Origin: Cetobacterium sp. UBA6069
GTDB taxonomy: Bacteria; Fusobacteriota; Fusobacteriia; Fusobacteriales; Fusobacteriaceae
Direction of reading: 5' to 3'
NCBI GenBank assembly: GCA_002428805.1
Contig: DIXX01000090.1
Location: 5,163-18,939 of the forward strand
Length of the DNA stretch: 13,777 nucleotides
The position numbers and the translations under genes were made by a program. This document shows, piece after piece, positions 1-7,928 of the stretch (positions are counted from its first letter, which is position 1; each line of letters starts with the position of its first letter). The notes under the pieces were generated by a model. That model saw nothing but the letters and a program-made list of their open reading frames with translations, was not told where the DNA came from and did not search any database.

Positions 1-20
1 AATAAAAAAGAGGTATATTT

Positions 21-890
21 ATGAACTTTAAAGTAACAGAAAAAAATGAATTAATGAAATTCTTAATAGAAAAATTAACAAAGCAAAGTAAGAATAACAT
101 AAAAACACTTTTATCAAAAGAACAAATTCTAGTAAATGGAAAAGTAGAAAGACAATTTAATTTAGAGTTAACTCCAGGTGATGAAGTAACAATAAGTTGG
201 GAAAAAAATAGAAATGATAAAACTCCTAAGGGGATTAAAATATTATTTGAAGATTCAGATATTGTAGTTATTGAAAAAGAATGTGGATTATTATCAATAG
301 CAACAGAGAAAAAAAGCAATGAAAATACAGCATATAAATTATTAATGGATTACATAAAAGCTAAAAATAAAAAAGAGAGAATATTTATCGTTCATAGATT
401 AGATAAAGATACTTCAGGAGTTATGATGTTTGCTAAATCTGAAGATGTAAAAAATAAACTACAAGAAAACTGGAACGAGTTAGTACTAGAAAGAGAGTAT
501 GCAGTTATTGTTGAAGGAGTTGTAAAAGAAAAAAAGGGGCAAATAAAATCATATTTAAAAGAAAATAAAGCATTTACAACATATTCTGTAAAAGATGATA
601 AAACAGGTGGAAAGTTAGCGATAACGAACTATAAAGTTGAAAAAACAAAAGGTAAGTACACATATTTAAAAGCTGCACTAGAAACAGGAAGAAAAAATCA
701 AATAAGAGTTCATATGAGTGACATAGGACATCCTGTAGTTGGAGATAAAAAATATGGAGCTCAAACAAATACATTAAAAAGACTAGGGCTACACGCACAC
801 ACATTAAAAATTCAACATCCTACAACAAACAAAGTAATGAGTTTTGTATCACCAACACCAAAGGAATTCACAAGAATAATAGGAGAGTAA
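21..890 (+). CDS. RluA-family RNA pseudouridine synthase with S4 domain
   Basis: This 289-residue protein should isomerise specific uridines to pseudouridine in rRNA or tRNA in the cytoplasm. Residues about 10-60 look like an S4 RNA-binding domain (LLSKEQILVNGK, then a GDEV turn), followed by the catalytic domain. The family signature HRLDKDTSG lies at residues 125-133, with the catalytic aspartate expected at D128 by homology to RluA and RluD. Further conserved blocks are ETGRKNQIRVHM and the closing GLHAHTL/HP motif. Length and domain order fit RluC/RluD-like enzymes; the target uridine cannot be read from sequence, so no symbol is given. The start is supported by AGAGGT about 7 nt upstream. 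The promoter lies outside the window. The stop codon is two bases before the NUDIX start, so the two genes are probably cotranscribed. Confidence 0.93.
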   Translation: MNFKVTEKNELMKFLIEKLTKQSKNNIKTLLSKEQILVNGKVERQFNLELTPGDEVTISWEKNRNDKTPKGIKILFEDSDIVVIEKECGLLSIATEKKSNENTAYKLLMDYIKAKNKKERIFIVHRLDKDTSGVMMFAKSEDVKNKLQENWNELVLEREYAVIVEGVVKEKKGQIKSYLKENKAFTTYSVKDDKTGGKLAITNYKVEKTKGKYTYLKAALETGRKNQIRVHMSDIGHPVVGDKKYGAQTNTLKRLGLHAHTLKIQHPTTNKVMSFVSPTPKEFTRIIGE

Positions 891-892
891 TT

Positions 893-1396
893 ATGAAATT
901 AAATGACTTGAAGTTTTTAAAAGTAAAAATTGAGAAACATCCAACGAGAGATATTCAACTTGAATTTTTAGAAAAACCAAATGCTATCGCAGCTTTGATT
1001 TTAAATTACACAGAAGATAAGGTTTTATTAGTAGAACAATATCGTCCTGGAGTAAATGGAAAACTTTTAGAAATTCCAGCAGGAATAATAGAAAATGATG
1101 AAGACTCTAAAGAAACTTTAAAAAGAGAGGTAAGAGAGGAAACGGGTTATGAAATTGAAAGTTATGATATTTTATATACTCCTACAAAACCGTTGATTCT
1201 ATCACCAGGATATACTTCGGAAGAGTTATATATCTACATAGTGAAATTAAAATCGGAAAATGAAAAAGTTTATGAAAAACAACTTGATGAAGGAGAAGAT
1301 TTAGAGTGCTTCTGGCATTCGTTAGAAAGTGTTTTAGAGATAACTAATGATTTTAAAACACATTATGCACTATCACTATATAAGAATTTAAAATAG
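893..1396 (+). CDS. NUDIX hydrolase, ADP-ribose pyrophosphatase-like
   Basis: This 167-residue protein is likely an ADP-ribose diphosphatase that cleaves ADP-ribose to AMP and ribose 5-phosphate. A perfect NUDIX box (GX5EX7REVXEEXGY) runs from G64 through E70 and R78-E79-V80 to E82-E83-T84-G85-Y86; the glutamates bind the catalytic divalent metals. The preceding stretch with QYRPG and LEIPAG (residues 49-64) is typical of the ADP-ribose pyrophosphatase branch (NudF-like) and not of MutT-type enzymes. Its ribosome binding site AGGAGAG overlaps the 3' end of the upstream pseudouridine synthase gene, with a 2-bp intergenic gap, so translational coupling is likely. The length is normal for a short NudF homologue. 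Family is certain; exact substrate is inferred. Confidence 0.92.
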   Translation: MKLNDLKFLKVKIEKHPTRDIQLEFLEKPNAIAALILNYTEDKVLLVEQYRPGVNGKLLEIPAGIIENDEDSKETLKREVREETGYEIESYDILYTPTKPLILSPGYTSEELYIYIVKLKSENEKVYEKQLDEGEDLECFWHSLESVLEITNDFKTHYALSLYKNLK

Positions 1397-1402
1397 GAGA
1401 AA

Positions 1403-1421
1403 GAGTAATTACAAATTACTC
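1403..1421. terminator. possible terminator hairpin between converging genes
   Basis: A perfect 8-bp inverted repeat, GAGTAATT - ACA - AATTACTC, sits just after the NUDIX stop and overlaps the last codon and stop of the converging MocR-type gene. Flanking GGAGAAAG and CTTTCC can extend the stem imperfectly. There is no clean U-tract on either side (TATTTT follows at a distance on the minus strand), so a terminator role is plausible but weak. Confidence 0.35.
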
Positions 1422-2828
1422 CAACTTTCCTAAATTTAGCTCTTGAAAAAAGTCAATAGCAAATTTCAAACGAGATATTCCTTCGGGAATATCTTTTTTT
1501 TCAATTCGAGAAAAATTTAACTTTATAAAATTATCAAATCCATAGTCTATCCCGGGAACAATTCCTATATTTTCTCGAAGTAATTTATTATATACACTTT
1601 TTGAAGATACATTTTTAGGTAGCTCAATCCAAAGAGAACACCCTCCAGAAGGAATAAAAAATTTTATGTTTGAAATTTTCAAAAGTTCTTCAATTATTAT
1701 ATTTTGTATAGAGTTCAATTGTTTTCTACAAGAATTCATATGTTTTTCAATAGAGCCATCGTTTAGAAGTAGAGCGAATGATTTTTGATATAAACTCGAA
1801 GTATTAGTGTCACTTAAAAATTTATTGTTTAAAAAGCTGGGCAAAAGAAGTTTAGGAACAATAATAAAACCCAATCTAAATCCTGGCATAAAAATTTTTG
1901 AAAAACTTTTGACATATATAACACGATCATTTTTATCTAAAGATTTTAATGGTAACGGTGGCAATTCAGAATAGTATAAATCTGAAGATGAATCATCCTC
2001 TATTATAAAAAAATCAAACTTGTCAGCTAGGTAAAGTAATTTTTTTCTTTTTTTTAAAGATAGATTGATTCCAGTAGGAGTTTGAAAGTTAGCCATTAAA
2101 TATATAAATTTAATTCTTGTTTTTAATAAAATTTTTTCAAGTTCAAAAATATTAAGGCCATCTTTTTCTATATTAATTTTAATTATTGTAAAATCTTGAG
2201 ATTTAAATGACTTAATAGCACCTAAATATGTAGGTGATTCGATAGCGATATTATCTTTGGAAAACGCTAATGTTTTAGAGATTAAATCAATACCTTGCTG
2301 AGCTCCAGATAAAATATGTATATTATCAATTTCTGTAGATATATTTAAGTTTTTGAGTGATAAATTAATTGCTACTCGTAATTCCATATTACCTAAAGGA
2401 CCTTCATTTATTAAAGCTAATTCTTTATCTCTATCTAAAATATGATTGATGGCATATTTTATATCCGAAATAGGAAGAAAACTAAAATTTGGAGTAGAGT
2501 TAATAAAATCGATTTTTAAAGAATGGTTTACATTATAAAAATCATCATTTTCTAAAATAAAATTTTTTTCTTTTTTTTCAAATAAAAAGTTTGAATTTAT
2601 AAAAAATCCACTTCCTTTAAAGCTTTGAACATAGTTAATTTTTTCAAGTTCAGAATATGCTTTAGCTACAGTATTAGGGCTTATGTTTAAAAAATTTGAA
2701 ATCTTTCGAATTGAAGGCAATTTATTTTTTAGTTCTTTCCTTTCAATTTTTTCTTTTAAAAATGTATAAAGAGGAATATATATAAATTTATTATTTTCAA
2801 TTTTGAACTCTTTGAATAGTGTTTCCAT
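1416..2828 (-). CDS. MocR-family regulator: GntR wing-helix fused to aminotransferase-like domain
   Basis: This is a transcription regulator with an N-terminal GntR-type winged helix-turn-helix and a C-terminal fold-type-I PLP-dependent domain. Taking the start below, the protein has 470 residues. The HTH covers roughly residues 20-75 (LPSIRKIS, ISPNTVAKAYSELE, then GSGFF). The PLP site is recognisable: NFQTPTG, an acidic EDDSSSDLYY segment, and SFSKIFMPGFRLGF, where the lysine (about K311) should hold PLP. An open frame runs 10 codons further upstream, but the internal ATG at 2828 has a strong site, TTGGAGGT, directly before it, and the upstream ATG has none; I therefore use 2828. The gene is divergent from an ABC binding-protein gene, and AAGTGT repeats lie between them, which fits MocR-type activation of a neighbour and self-control. 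No pdxST genes are nearby, so it is not obviously PdxR. The effector is unknown. Confidence 0.88.
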   Translation of the reverse strand: METLFKEFKIENNKFIYIPLYTFLKEKIERKELKNKLPSIRKISNFLNISPNTVAKAYSELEKINYVQSFKGSGFFINSNFLFEKKEKNFILENDDFYNVNHSLKIDFINSTPNFSFLPISDIKYAINHILDRDKELALINEGPLGNMELRVAINLSLKNLNISTEIDNIHILSGAQQGIDLISKTLAFSKDNIAIESPTYLGAIKSFKSQDFTIIKINIEKDGLNIFELEKILLKTRIKFIYLMANFQTPTGINLSLKKRKKLLYLADKFDFFIIEDDSSSDLYYSELPPLPLKSLDKNDRVIYVKSFSKIFMPGFRLGFIIVPKLLLPSFLNNKFLSDTNTSSLYQKSFALLLNDGSIEKHMNSCRKQLNSIQNIIIEELLKISNIKFFIPSGGCSLWIELPKNVSSKSVYNKLLRENIGIVPGIDYGFDNFIKLNFSRIEKKDIPEGISRLKFAIDFFQELNLGKLE

Positions 2829-2842
2829 TAAAACCTCCAAAT

Positions 2843-2915
2843 AAGTGTAGTAATACAATTTGTTTTATTTTTTTGAAAAAGATAGTTAAGTGTGGCATAC
2901 TTATAGAAGTATAAC
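2843..2915. promoter_or_regulatory. divergent control region with AAGTGT repeats (candidate MocR boxes)
   Basis: The intergenic region contains AAGTGTAGTAATAC (2843-2856) and a related direct copy AAGTGTGGCATAC (2888-2900), followed by a perfect inverted repeat ATACTT-ATAG-AAGTAT (2897-2912). A possible plus-strand promoter is TTGAAA (2873-2878) with CATACT (2896-2901) 17 bp downstream, a poor -10 that would suit an activated promoter; TATAGA (2902-2907) is an alternative. MocR regulators are known to bind direct repeats in such divergent regions. The binding assignment is inference. Confidence 0.45.
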
Positions 2916-2936
2916 ATAGATTTAGAGGAGGAATAA

Positions 2937-4400
2937 ATGAAAAACTTTTCAAAAATATTTATAACAGTATTTTTTATGTTGACCTCAATGATGGTTTTCT
3001 CAAAAGAGAAAAATGAGGTGATAAAAATAGCATTAGGCTACAGTGGTAGATCATACGATCCACATAAACATACTGATAGTTCAACATTAGCTATAACTAA
3101 ACAGATTTATAATAATTTGTTTATCCTTAACGAAAAGGGAGAGATTGAAGGAGAATTAATAGAGAGATTTAAAATTGAAGGTAATATTTTAACATTAAAA
3201 TTAAAGGAAAATATATATTTTCAAGATGGAGAGGAATTAACATCTGAAATTATTAAAAAAAGTTTGGAAAGAAATAAGACCATTGCAGTAACAAAAGTTT
3301 TAGTTGAGCCTATAGAAAAGATAATAGAGATTGATCGATATAATCTTCAGATAGAGTCATCAACTAATTTAAATATAATTTTACATAACCTAACACATTC
3401 ATCGCTAGCAATTGTTAAAAATGATAGAAATGGAAAACTAGTTGGAACAGGAGCCTTTAAATTAGTGAACTGGGGTACAGGAGTTAAAGTTGTTTTAGAA
3501 AGAAATGAAAATTATTTTAAAGAGATTCCCAAAATATCAAAGATAGAGTTTGTAACAATACCCGAGTCAACTAATAGATATATCGCACTAGAAACAGGTG
3601 AAGTTCAAATAGCTTACGATATAGCTTCTATAGATATAAAATCTCTTGAAAAATCTAAGGAGTTAAGAGTAATTAACGAGCTGTCTTATGGAACAGATTT
3701 TTTATCGCTTAATACAGAGAAAAGTCCTCTAAATGATATTAATTTAAGAAAGGCAATCAGTTATGCTATAGATAAAGAATCTATAAATGAAGTTATTTTT
3801 GAAAATACATCAGAAGAGGCCAATTCTATAATTACTCCTAATACATTTGGTTATTCATCAAAAGAGAGCAAGATATATAGTTTAGAAAAAGCAAAAGAGA
3901 TAATGAAAAATTATTCTTTACCAATAAAAATTGATTTATGGATTTACGAAGATACTAGTAAGTATCAGATGGCTCAAATAATCCAAGCAAATTTAAAAGA
4001 GATAGGAATAGAAGTAGAGATAAAAACCTTAGAGCTATCATCTTTTTTACAGTTATCTGCAGCAGGTCAACATAATGCTTTGATAGGATTGTGGTATACA
4101 AGCACTGGAGATGCAGATTATGGATATTATCCATTACTTCATAGTAGCTCGAAGGGAGGAGTAGGAAATAGAAGTTTCTACGATAATAAAGAGATCGATA
4201 GATTATTAGAAGAAGCTAGAAAAGAGCAAGACCAAGAAAAAAGAAAAGAGATATACGGTAAAGTTCAAAATATAATATTAGAAGAAAATCCAATTATACC
4301 GATAGTATATAAAGCTTATACAATAGGTTTAAATAAAAAAATAAAAGGATTTAAATTTAATCCAAATGGAAATCATGTTTTAGAAAATATATCATATTAA
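2937..4400 (+). CDS. ABC transporter family-5 solute-binding protein (peptide/nickel type)
   Basis: This is a 487-residue periplasmic binding protein of the SBP_bac_5 group (OppA/DppA/NikA-like). Residues 1-22 form a signal peptide with a basic start, hydrophobic core and likely cleavage near S22; there is no lipobox cysteine, so it should be soluble in the periplasm, as expected in a double-membrane cell. Family features include the early YDPHKHTD segment, YNNLF, LKENIYFQDGEELTS, GTGAFKL, the DINLRKAISYAIDK block near the middle, and a C-terminal IPIVY segment. A strong AGAGGAGG site precedes the start. No permease or ATPase genes lie beside it; a terminator follows directly, so it is monocistronic and must use components encoded elsewhere. 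Ligand (oligopeptide, nickel chelate or other) is not decidable. Divergence from the MocR gene suggests it is that regulator's target. Confidence 0.9.
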   Translation: MKNFSKIFITVFFMLTSMMVFSKEKNEVIKIALGYSGRSYDPHKHTDSSTLAITKQIYNNLFILNEKGEIEGELIERFKIEGNILTLKLKENIYFQDGEELTSEIIKKSLERNKTIAVTKVLVEPIEKIIEIDRYNLQIESSTNLNIILHNLTHSSLAIVKNDRNGKLVGTGAFKLVNWGTGVKVVLERNENYFKEIPKISKIEFVTIPESTNRYIALETGEVQIAYDIASIDIKSLEKSKELRVINELSYGTDFLSLNTEKSPLNDINLRKAISYAIDKESINEVIFENTSEEANSIITPNTFGYSSKESKIYSLEKAKEIMKNYSLPIKIDLWIYEDTSKYQMAQIIQANLKEIGIEVEIKTLELSSFLQLSAAGQHNALIGLWYTSTGDADYGYYPLLHSSSKGGVGNRSFYDNKEIDRLLEEARKEQDQEKRKEIYGKVQNIILEENPIIPIVYKAYTIGLNKKIKGFKFNPNGNHVLENISY

Positions 4401-4406
4401 AATATA

Positions 4407-4433
4407 AAATGAGGGAATTTTCCCTCATTTTTT
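4407..4433 (+). terminator. intrinsic terminator after the solute-binding protein gene
   Basis: A perfect 10-bp stem, AAATGAGGGA - ATTT - TCCCTCATTT, is followed by more T residues, giving a T6 run. It begins 6 bp after the stop codon and closes the single-gene unit. Confidence 0.9.
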
Positions 4434-4468
4434 GATATAATATATAAAAAAATGGGAGGTGGGGTTAT

Positions 4469-5254
4469 ATGAGATCAGTGGCGTTGGATTTAGATGGAAC
4501 ATTATTAAATTCTCAAAAAGATATAAGTAAAGAAAATATATCTATTCTAAGAGAGATTTATAAAAAAGGAATAGAAGTTTTTATAGTAACAGGAAGGTCT
4601 TATAGTGCAACAGAGGGAGTTATAAAAAAATTGGGACTACCTATAACAGCTATATGCTATAACGGGGCCAAGGTAGTAGATAGTAAAAACGGAGAAGTTA
4701 TTTATGAACAACCTCTTTCAGAGGATATAGTAAATATTTTAATCCAAATATCAAGAGAAAATAAAGTTCACTTAAATTTATATCAAAATGAAGAGTGGTT
4801 AGTAGAAAATAAAAATAGTTGGCAAACTAAGTACTATAGAGACAATGTGGGATTAGATGCAATCGAAAAAGATTTTAATACATTTAATAACTTTAAAATG
4901 ACAAAAGCATTATTTGTAGATGAAAGAGCTAACCTTTTAGAGATAGAAAAAGAGATTAGAAAAAAATTAGGTGATCGAGTTCATTTAACTTATTCTCAAG
5001 AAAAATATTTAGAGGTTTTAAATAGTGTTGTTAATAAGGGAAAAACTTTGGAGAAAATATTAAAAGATAAAGGGTTAGATTTAGAAAGTTGTGTTGCTTT
5101 TGGTGATGCTAATAATGATAAAGAGATGTTAATGATGGTTGGATATGGAGTTGCTATGGGAAATGCTGAAGAAGAATTAAAAAGTATTTCAAAAGAAGTC
5201 ACAGATAGCAATGACAATCACGGCGTGTACAAATTTTTAATACAAAAAATATAA
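4469..5254 (+). CDS. Cof-type HAD-superfamily sugar-phosphate/nucleotide phosphatase
   Basis: This 261-residue cytoplasmic phosphatase belongs to the HAD subfamily IIB (Cof/YidA-like) group. All four HAD motifs are visible: motif I DLDGT with nucleophile D7 and acid/base D9, motif II at T41 in VTGRS, motif III lysine at K190 in VNKGKTLEKIL, and motif IV GDANND at residues 212-217. The segment between motifs II and III is the C2B-type cap. Members dephosphorylate phosphosugars, FMN precursors or similar small molecules; the substrate cannot be assigned. The start has a strong GGGAGG site. A TATAAT (4436-4441) lies right after the preceding terminator and may be its -10, but I see no convincing -35. 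The bidirectional terminator downstream makes it monocistronic. Length is normal. Confidence 0.92.
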   Translation: MRSVALDLDGTLLNSQKDISKENISILREIYKKGIEVFIVTGRSYSATEGVIKKLGLPITAICYNGAKVVDSKNGEVIYEQPLSEDIVNILIQISRENKVHLNLYQNEEWLVENKNSWQTKYYRDNVGLDAIEKDFNTFNNFKMTKALFVDERANLLEIEKEIRKKLGDRVHLTYSQEKYLEVLNSVVNKGKTLEKILKDKGLDLESCVAFGDANNDKEMLMMVGYGVAMGNAEEELKSISKEVTDSNDNHGVYKFLIQKI

Positions 5255-5284
5255 AAAAGTGGACAAAAGTCCACTTTTATTTTT
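5255..5284. terminator. bidirectional intrinsic terminator
   Basis: A perfect 10-bp stem, AAAAGTGGAC - AAAA - GTCCACTTTT, is followed by ATTTTT on the plus strand; on the minus strand the same hairpin is followed by a T6 run (TTTTTTATA). It starts immediately after the Cof-type gene's stop and can serve both that gene and the converging small gene. Confidence 0.9.
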
Positions 5285-5312
5285 AGAAGGTATTTATAAT
5301 TAAATACCTTCT
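5285..5312. repeat. inverted repeat AGAAGGTATTTA/TAAATACCTTCT at the end of the minus-strand gene
   Basis: A 12-bp stem with a short AT loop overlaps the last codons and stop of the 136-residue minus-strand gene. Neither side has a T-tract, so it is not a standard terminator itself, although it stands directly ahead of one on the minus strand. Its arm AGAAGGTATT is identical to the arm of the terminator at 11884-11909. Confidence 0.7.
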
Positions 5313-5710
5313 GAAATAGCCCAAGCTAATTCATCTTTCATTTGGTTAAAGTTTTTTAATCTCTTAATCTCAACCATTTCACCAAATAGTTTAAGTTGGA
5401 AATTTCCAATAAGAGCTAGATTATCTTTTAAATCAACACTTCTTCTTCCAAAAGTAAGATTTCTTTTTTCTACGTCATCTCCAATACGAACAAGAAGCAT
5501 ACCTTTGTTAAATCCTAAAATTTCAACTTCTCCAACTTTATCAAAGAATTCATTTTCTACTTTTCTTTCTTTTCTTGCTTCAGCGTTTACTCTTTTGTTT
5601 TCAGCTCTTCTTCTATCCTCTTTAGCTTTAACAATTCTCTTAGCTTTTTTAAGATTTTTTAGTTCATTATATTCTGTACCTTTTGGTTTAGTTTTACTAA
5701 TAACTTTCAT
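5300..5710 (-). CDS. highly charged small protein of unknown function
   Basis: I do not recognise this 136-residue protein. Its first half (residues about 5-55) is extremely rich in Lys, Arg and Glu with almost no hydrophobic pattern (for example KAKRIVKAKEDRRRAENKR), consistent with a long charged helix or a nucleic-acid-associated tail. The second half is more ordinary, with alternating beta-like segments (VGEVEILGF, MLLVRIGDD, ALIGNFQLKLFGEMVEIKRL) suggesting a small beta-rich domain. There is no signal peptide, membrane segment or cysteine. The coding call rests on a good ribosome binding site (GAGAGGAGA before the ATG), a well-formed promoter upstream (5746-5774) and a terminator downstream. 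It is transcribed alone, divergent from the LacI-type gene and convergent with the Cof phosphatase gene. A ribosome- or RNA-associated role is only a guess from charge. Confidence 0.75.
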   Translation of the reverse strand: MKVISKTKPKGTEYNELKNLKKAKRIVKAKEDRRRAENKRVNAEARKERKVENEFFDKVGEVEILGFNKGMLLVRIGDDVEKRNLTFGRRSVDLKDNLALIGNFQLKLFGEMVEIKRLKNFNQMKDELAWAISEGI

Positions 5711-5745
5711 AAATACTCTCCTCTCAAAACTTCTTTTATCATAAT

Positions 5746-5774
5746 ATTATAAATGCTTTTACAAATTTTTACAA
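5746..5774 (-). promoter_or_regulatory. sigma70-type promoter for the small charged protein
   Basis: Read on the minus strand, TTGTAA (-35, 5774-5769) and a perfect TATAAT (-10, 5751-5746) are separated by exactly 17 bp, and lie about 35 bp upstream of the start codon at 5710. Confidence 0.7.
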
Positions 5775-5792
5775 GAATAATTAAAAAAAATT

Positions 5793-5821
5793 TTGACAAA
5801 TCCAAAAAAATGTTGTATTAA
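5793..5821 (+). promoter_or_regulatory. sigma70-type promoter of the sialic acid operon
   Basis: A perfect TTGACA (5793-5798) and TATTAA (5816-5821) are spaced by 17 bp. The expected transcription start near 5828 falls at the edge of the GAACATGTTC palindrome. No comparable promoter is seen in the 51-bp gap before siaP, so the whole lacI-type to nanK run is probably transcribed from here. Confidence 0.75.
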
Positions 5822-5830
5822 ATTAATAAC

Positions 5831-5848
5831 GAACATGTTCACGAGAAC
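5831..5848. promoter_or_regulatory. candidate operator GAACATGTTC with an extra GAAC half-site
   Basis: The 10-bp perfect palindrome GAACATGTTC (5831-5840) is followed by ACGAGAAC, so GTTC-ACGA-GAAC forms a second, overlapping inverted repeat. It lies about 10 bp after the -10 element, over the start of transcription, where a repressor would block initiation. The adjacent LacI-family protein is the natural binder, making this an autorepressed operon. This assignment is inferred from position and symmetry. Confidence 0.6.
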
Positions 5849-5863
5849 AAAGGTAGGTATGAA

Positions 5864-6859
5864 ATGGTAACTCAAGCGGATTTAGCTAAAAAATTGGGAA
5901 TTACAAGAACTACAGTAGCTAGAGCACTCAATGGAAGTAAAAGTATAAAACTAGAAACAAAAGAAAAAGTCTTAGAACTAGCAAAAGAGTTAGGATATGA
6001 AAAAAATTATTTAGGTAGTACATTAGCAATAAAAGAAAAGAAAAAAATTGTTGCTATAATAGCTAAATCAATTAATGAAGAATATTCTAAAAAAATAAAA
6101 ACAGGATTAAAAGATTTTGAAGAAGAGGTTAAAGCTTACGGAGTAAAAATAAAAATTTTAGAAGTTGATATAAGTGATAGTTCAGGTCAAATTGAAATTT
6201 TAAAAAGATCATTAGAAAAAAAAATACATGGATTAATAATAACACCACTAAATAATGAAGAGATACTGAAAATAATCACTCCATTAATTCAAGAACTACA
6301 GGTTGTTTCAATAGGAAAACAACTTTCAACTGAAATGACATATATAGATTCGAGATATACAAAATCAGGAAGAATAGCAGCAAATATAATGTCAAATGTA
6401 ACTAAAGAAGAAGGTAAGATTTTAATAGTAGATGGTGGAGATGATTTAATGTCTTCTAAAAAATATTTGAAAGGATTTACTACAAAATTAGATGAAATCT
6501 CAAAAAGATATGTAGGACCTATAAAAATAGAAAATTTATTAGAAAATAAAAGTAAAATTTTAGATTATCTTTCAGATGATGTTGAGGGTATCTATATAAA
6601 TAGGTATGCACCAGAAATTATCGAATACTTAGGGGAAGTAAAAAAAGATAATTATAAGTTTATAACGAATGGATTTAATGAAAAAATACGGGGATTTTTA
6701 GAAAGCGATAAAATTATTGCGACAGTATCAGAAGATTTCTACAACCAAGGATATACAGCGGGAAAAAGAATTTTTGAATTATTATATAAAACAGATATAA
6801 AAAGATCTCAAAAGTTTCAAACAAAAATAGATATTATTTTTAAAGAGAGTTTGGATTAA
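5864..6859 (+). CDS. LacI-family transcriptional regulator, candidate sialic acid repressor
   Basis: This 331-residue protein has the LacI/GalR architecture. The N-terminal HTH covers residues 1-50 (TQADLAKKLGI, recognition helix TRTTVARALNGS), followed by LGYEKN and a hinge-like segment YLGSTLAIK (49-57), where the leucine corresponds to the residue LacI proteins insert into the minor groove. The rest is a periplasmic-binding-protein-like effector domain (IVAIIAKSINEEYSKKI, HGLIITPL, YIDSRYTKSGRIAANIM, ILIVDGG). The ATG at 5864 has an AGGTAGG site at optimal spacing; an ATG at 5859 reads into a stop at once. It is first in the operon, 51 bp before siaP, and a palindrome covers its transcription start. 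The ligand is inferred from context to be sialic acid or ManNAc-related. Sialic acid operons are more commonly controlled by GntR-type NanR or RpiR-type regulators. Confidence 0.9.
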   Translation: MVTQADLAKKLGITRTTVARALNGSKSIKLETKEKVLELAKELGYEKNYLGSTLAIKEKKKIVAIIAKSINEEYSKKIKTGLKDFEEEVKAYGVKIKILEVDISDSSGQIEILKRSLEKKIHGLIITPLNNEEILKIITPLIQELQVVSIGKQLSTEMTYIDSRYTKSGRIAANIMSNVTKEEGKILIVDGGDDLMSSKKYLKGFTTKLDEISKRYVGPIKIENLLENKSKILDYLSDDVEGIYINRYAPEIIEYLGEVKKDNYKFITNGFNEKIRGFLESDKIIATVSEDFYNQGYTAGKRIFELLYKTDIKRSQKFQTKIDIIFKESLD

Positions 6860-6910
6860 GTTTGAGATTATTATATATAGTCAAAAATAAATTCTAGGGA
6901 GGAAATTTAA

Positions 6911-7897
<987 letters not shown>

Positions 7898-7928
7898 AAG
7901 TATGAATTTGCAAGTATAGGAGTCTAAT

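Noticed and set aside
2829..2858. Upstream ATG extending the MocR-type protein by 10 residues (MYYYTYLEVL)
   Set aside because: No ribosome binding site precedes it, whereas TTGGAGGT stands directly before the ATG at 2828; the extension also runs through the ribosome binding site and one AAGTGT repeat.
4413..4441. A full sigma70 promoter for the Cof phosphatase
   Set aside because: TATAAT is present at 4436-4441, but the -35 position falls inside the preceding terminator hairpin and has no match to TTGACA, so I did not list it separately.
5831..5848. LexA/SOS box reading of the GAAC/GTTC repeats
   Set aside because: The Gram-positive LexA box is CGAAC-N4-GTTCG; here the GAAC...GTTC pair is spaced by 2 bp and the 4-bp-spaced pair is in the opposite order (GTTC-N4-GAAC). 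The neighbouring LacI-type gene explains the site better.
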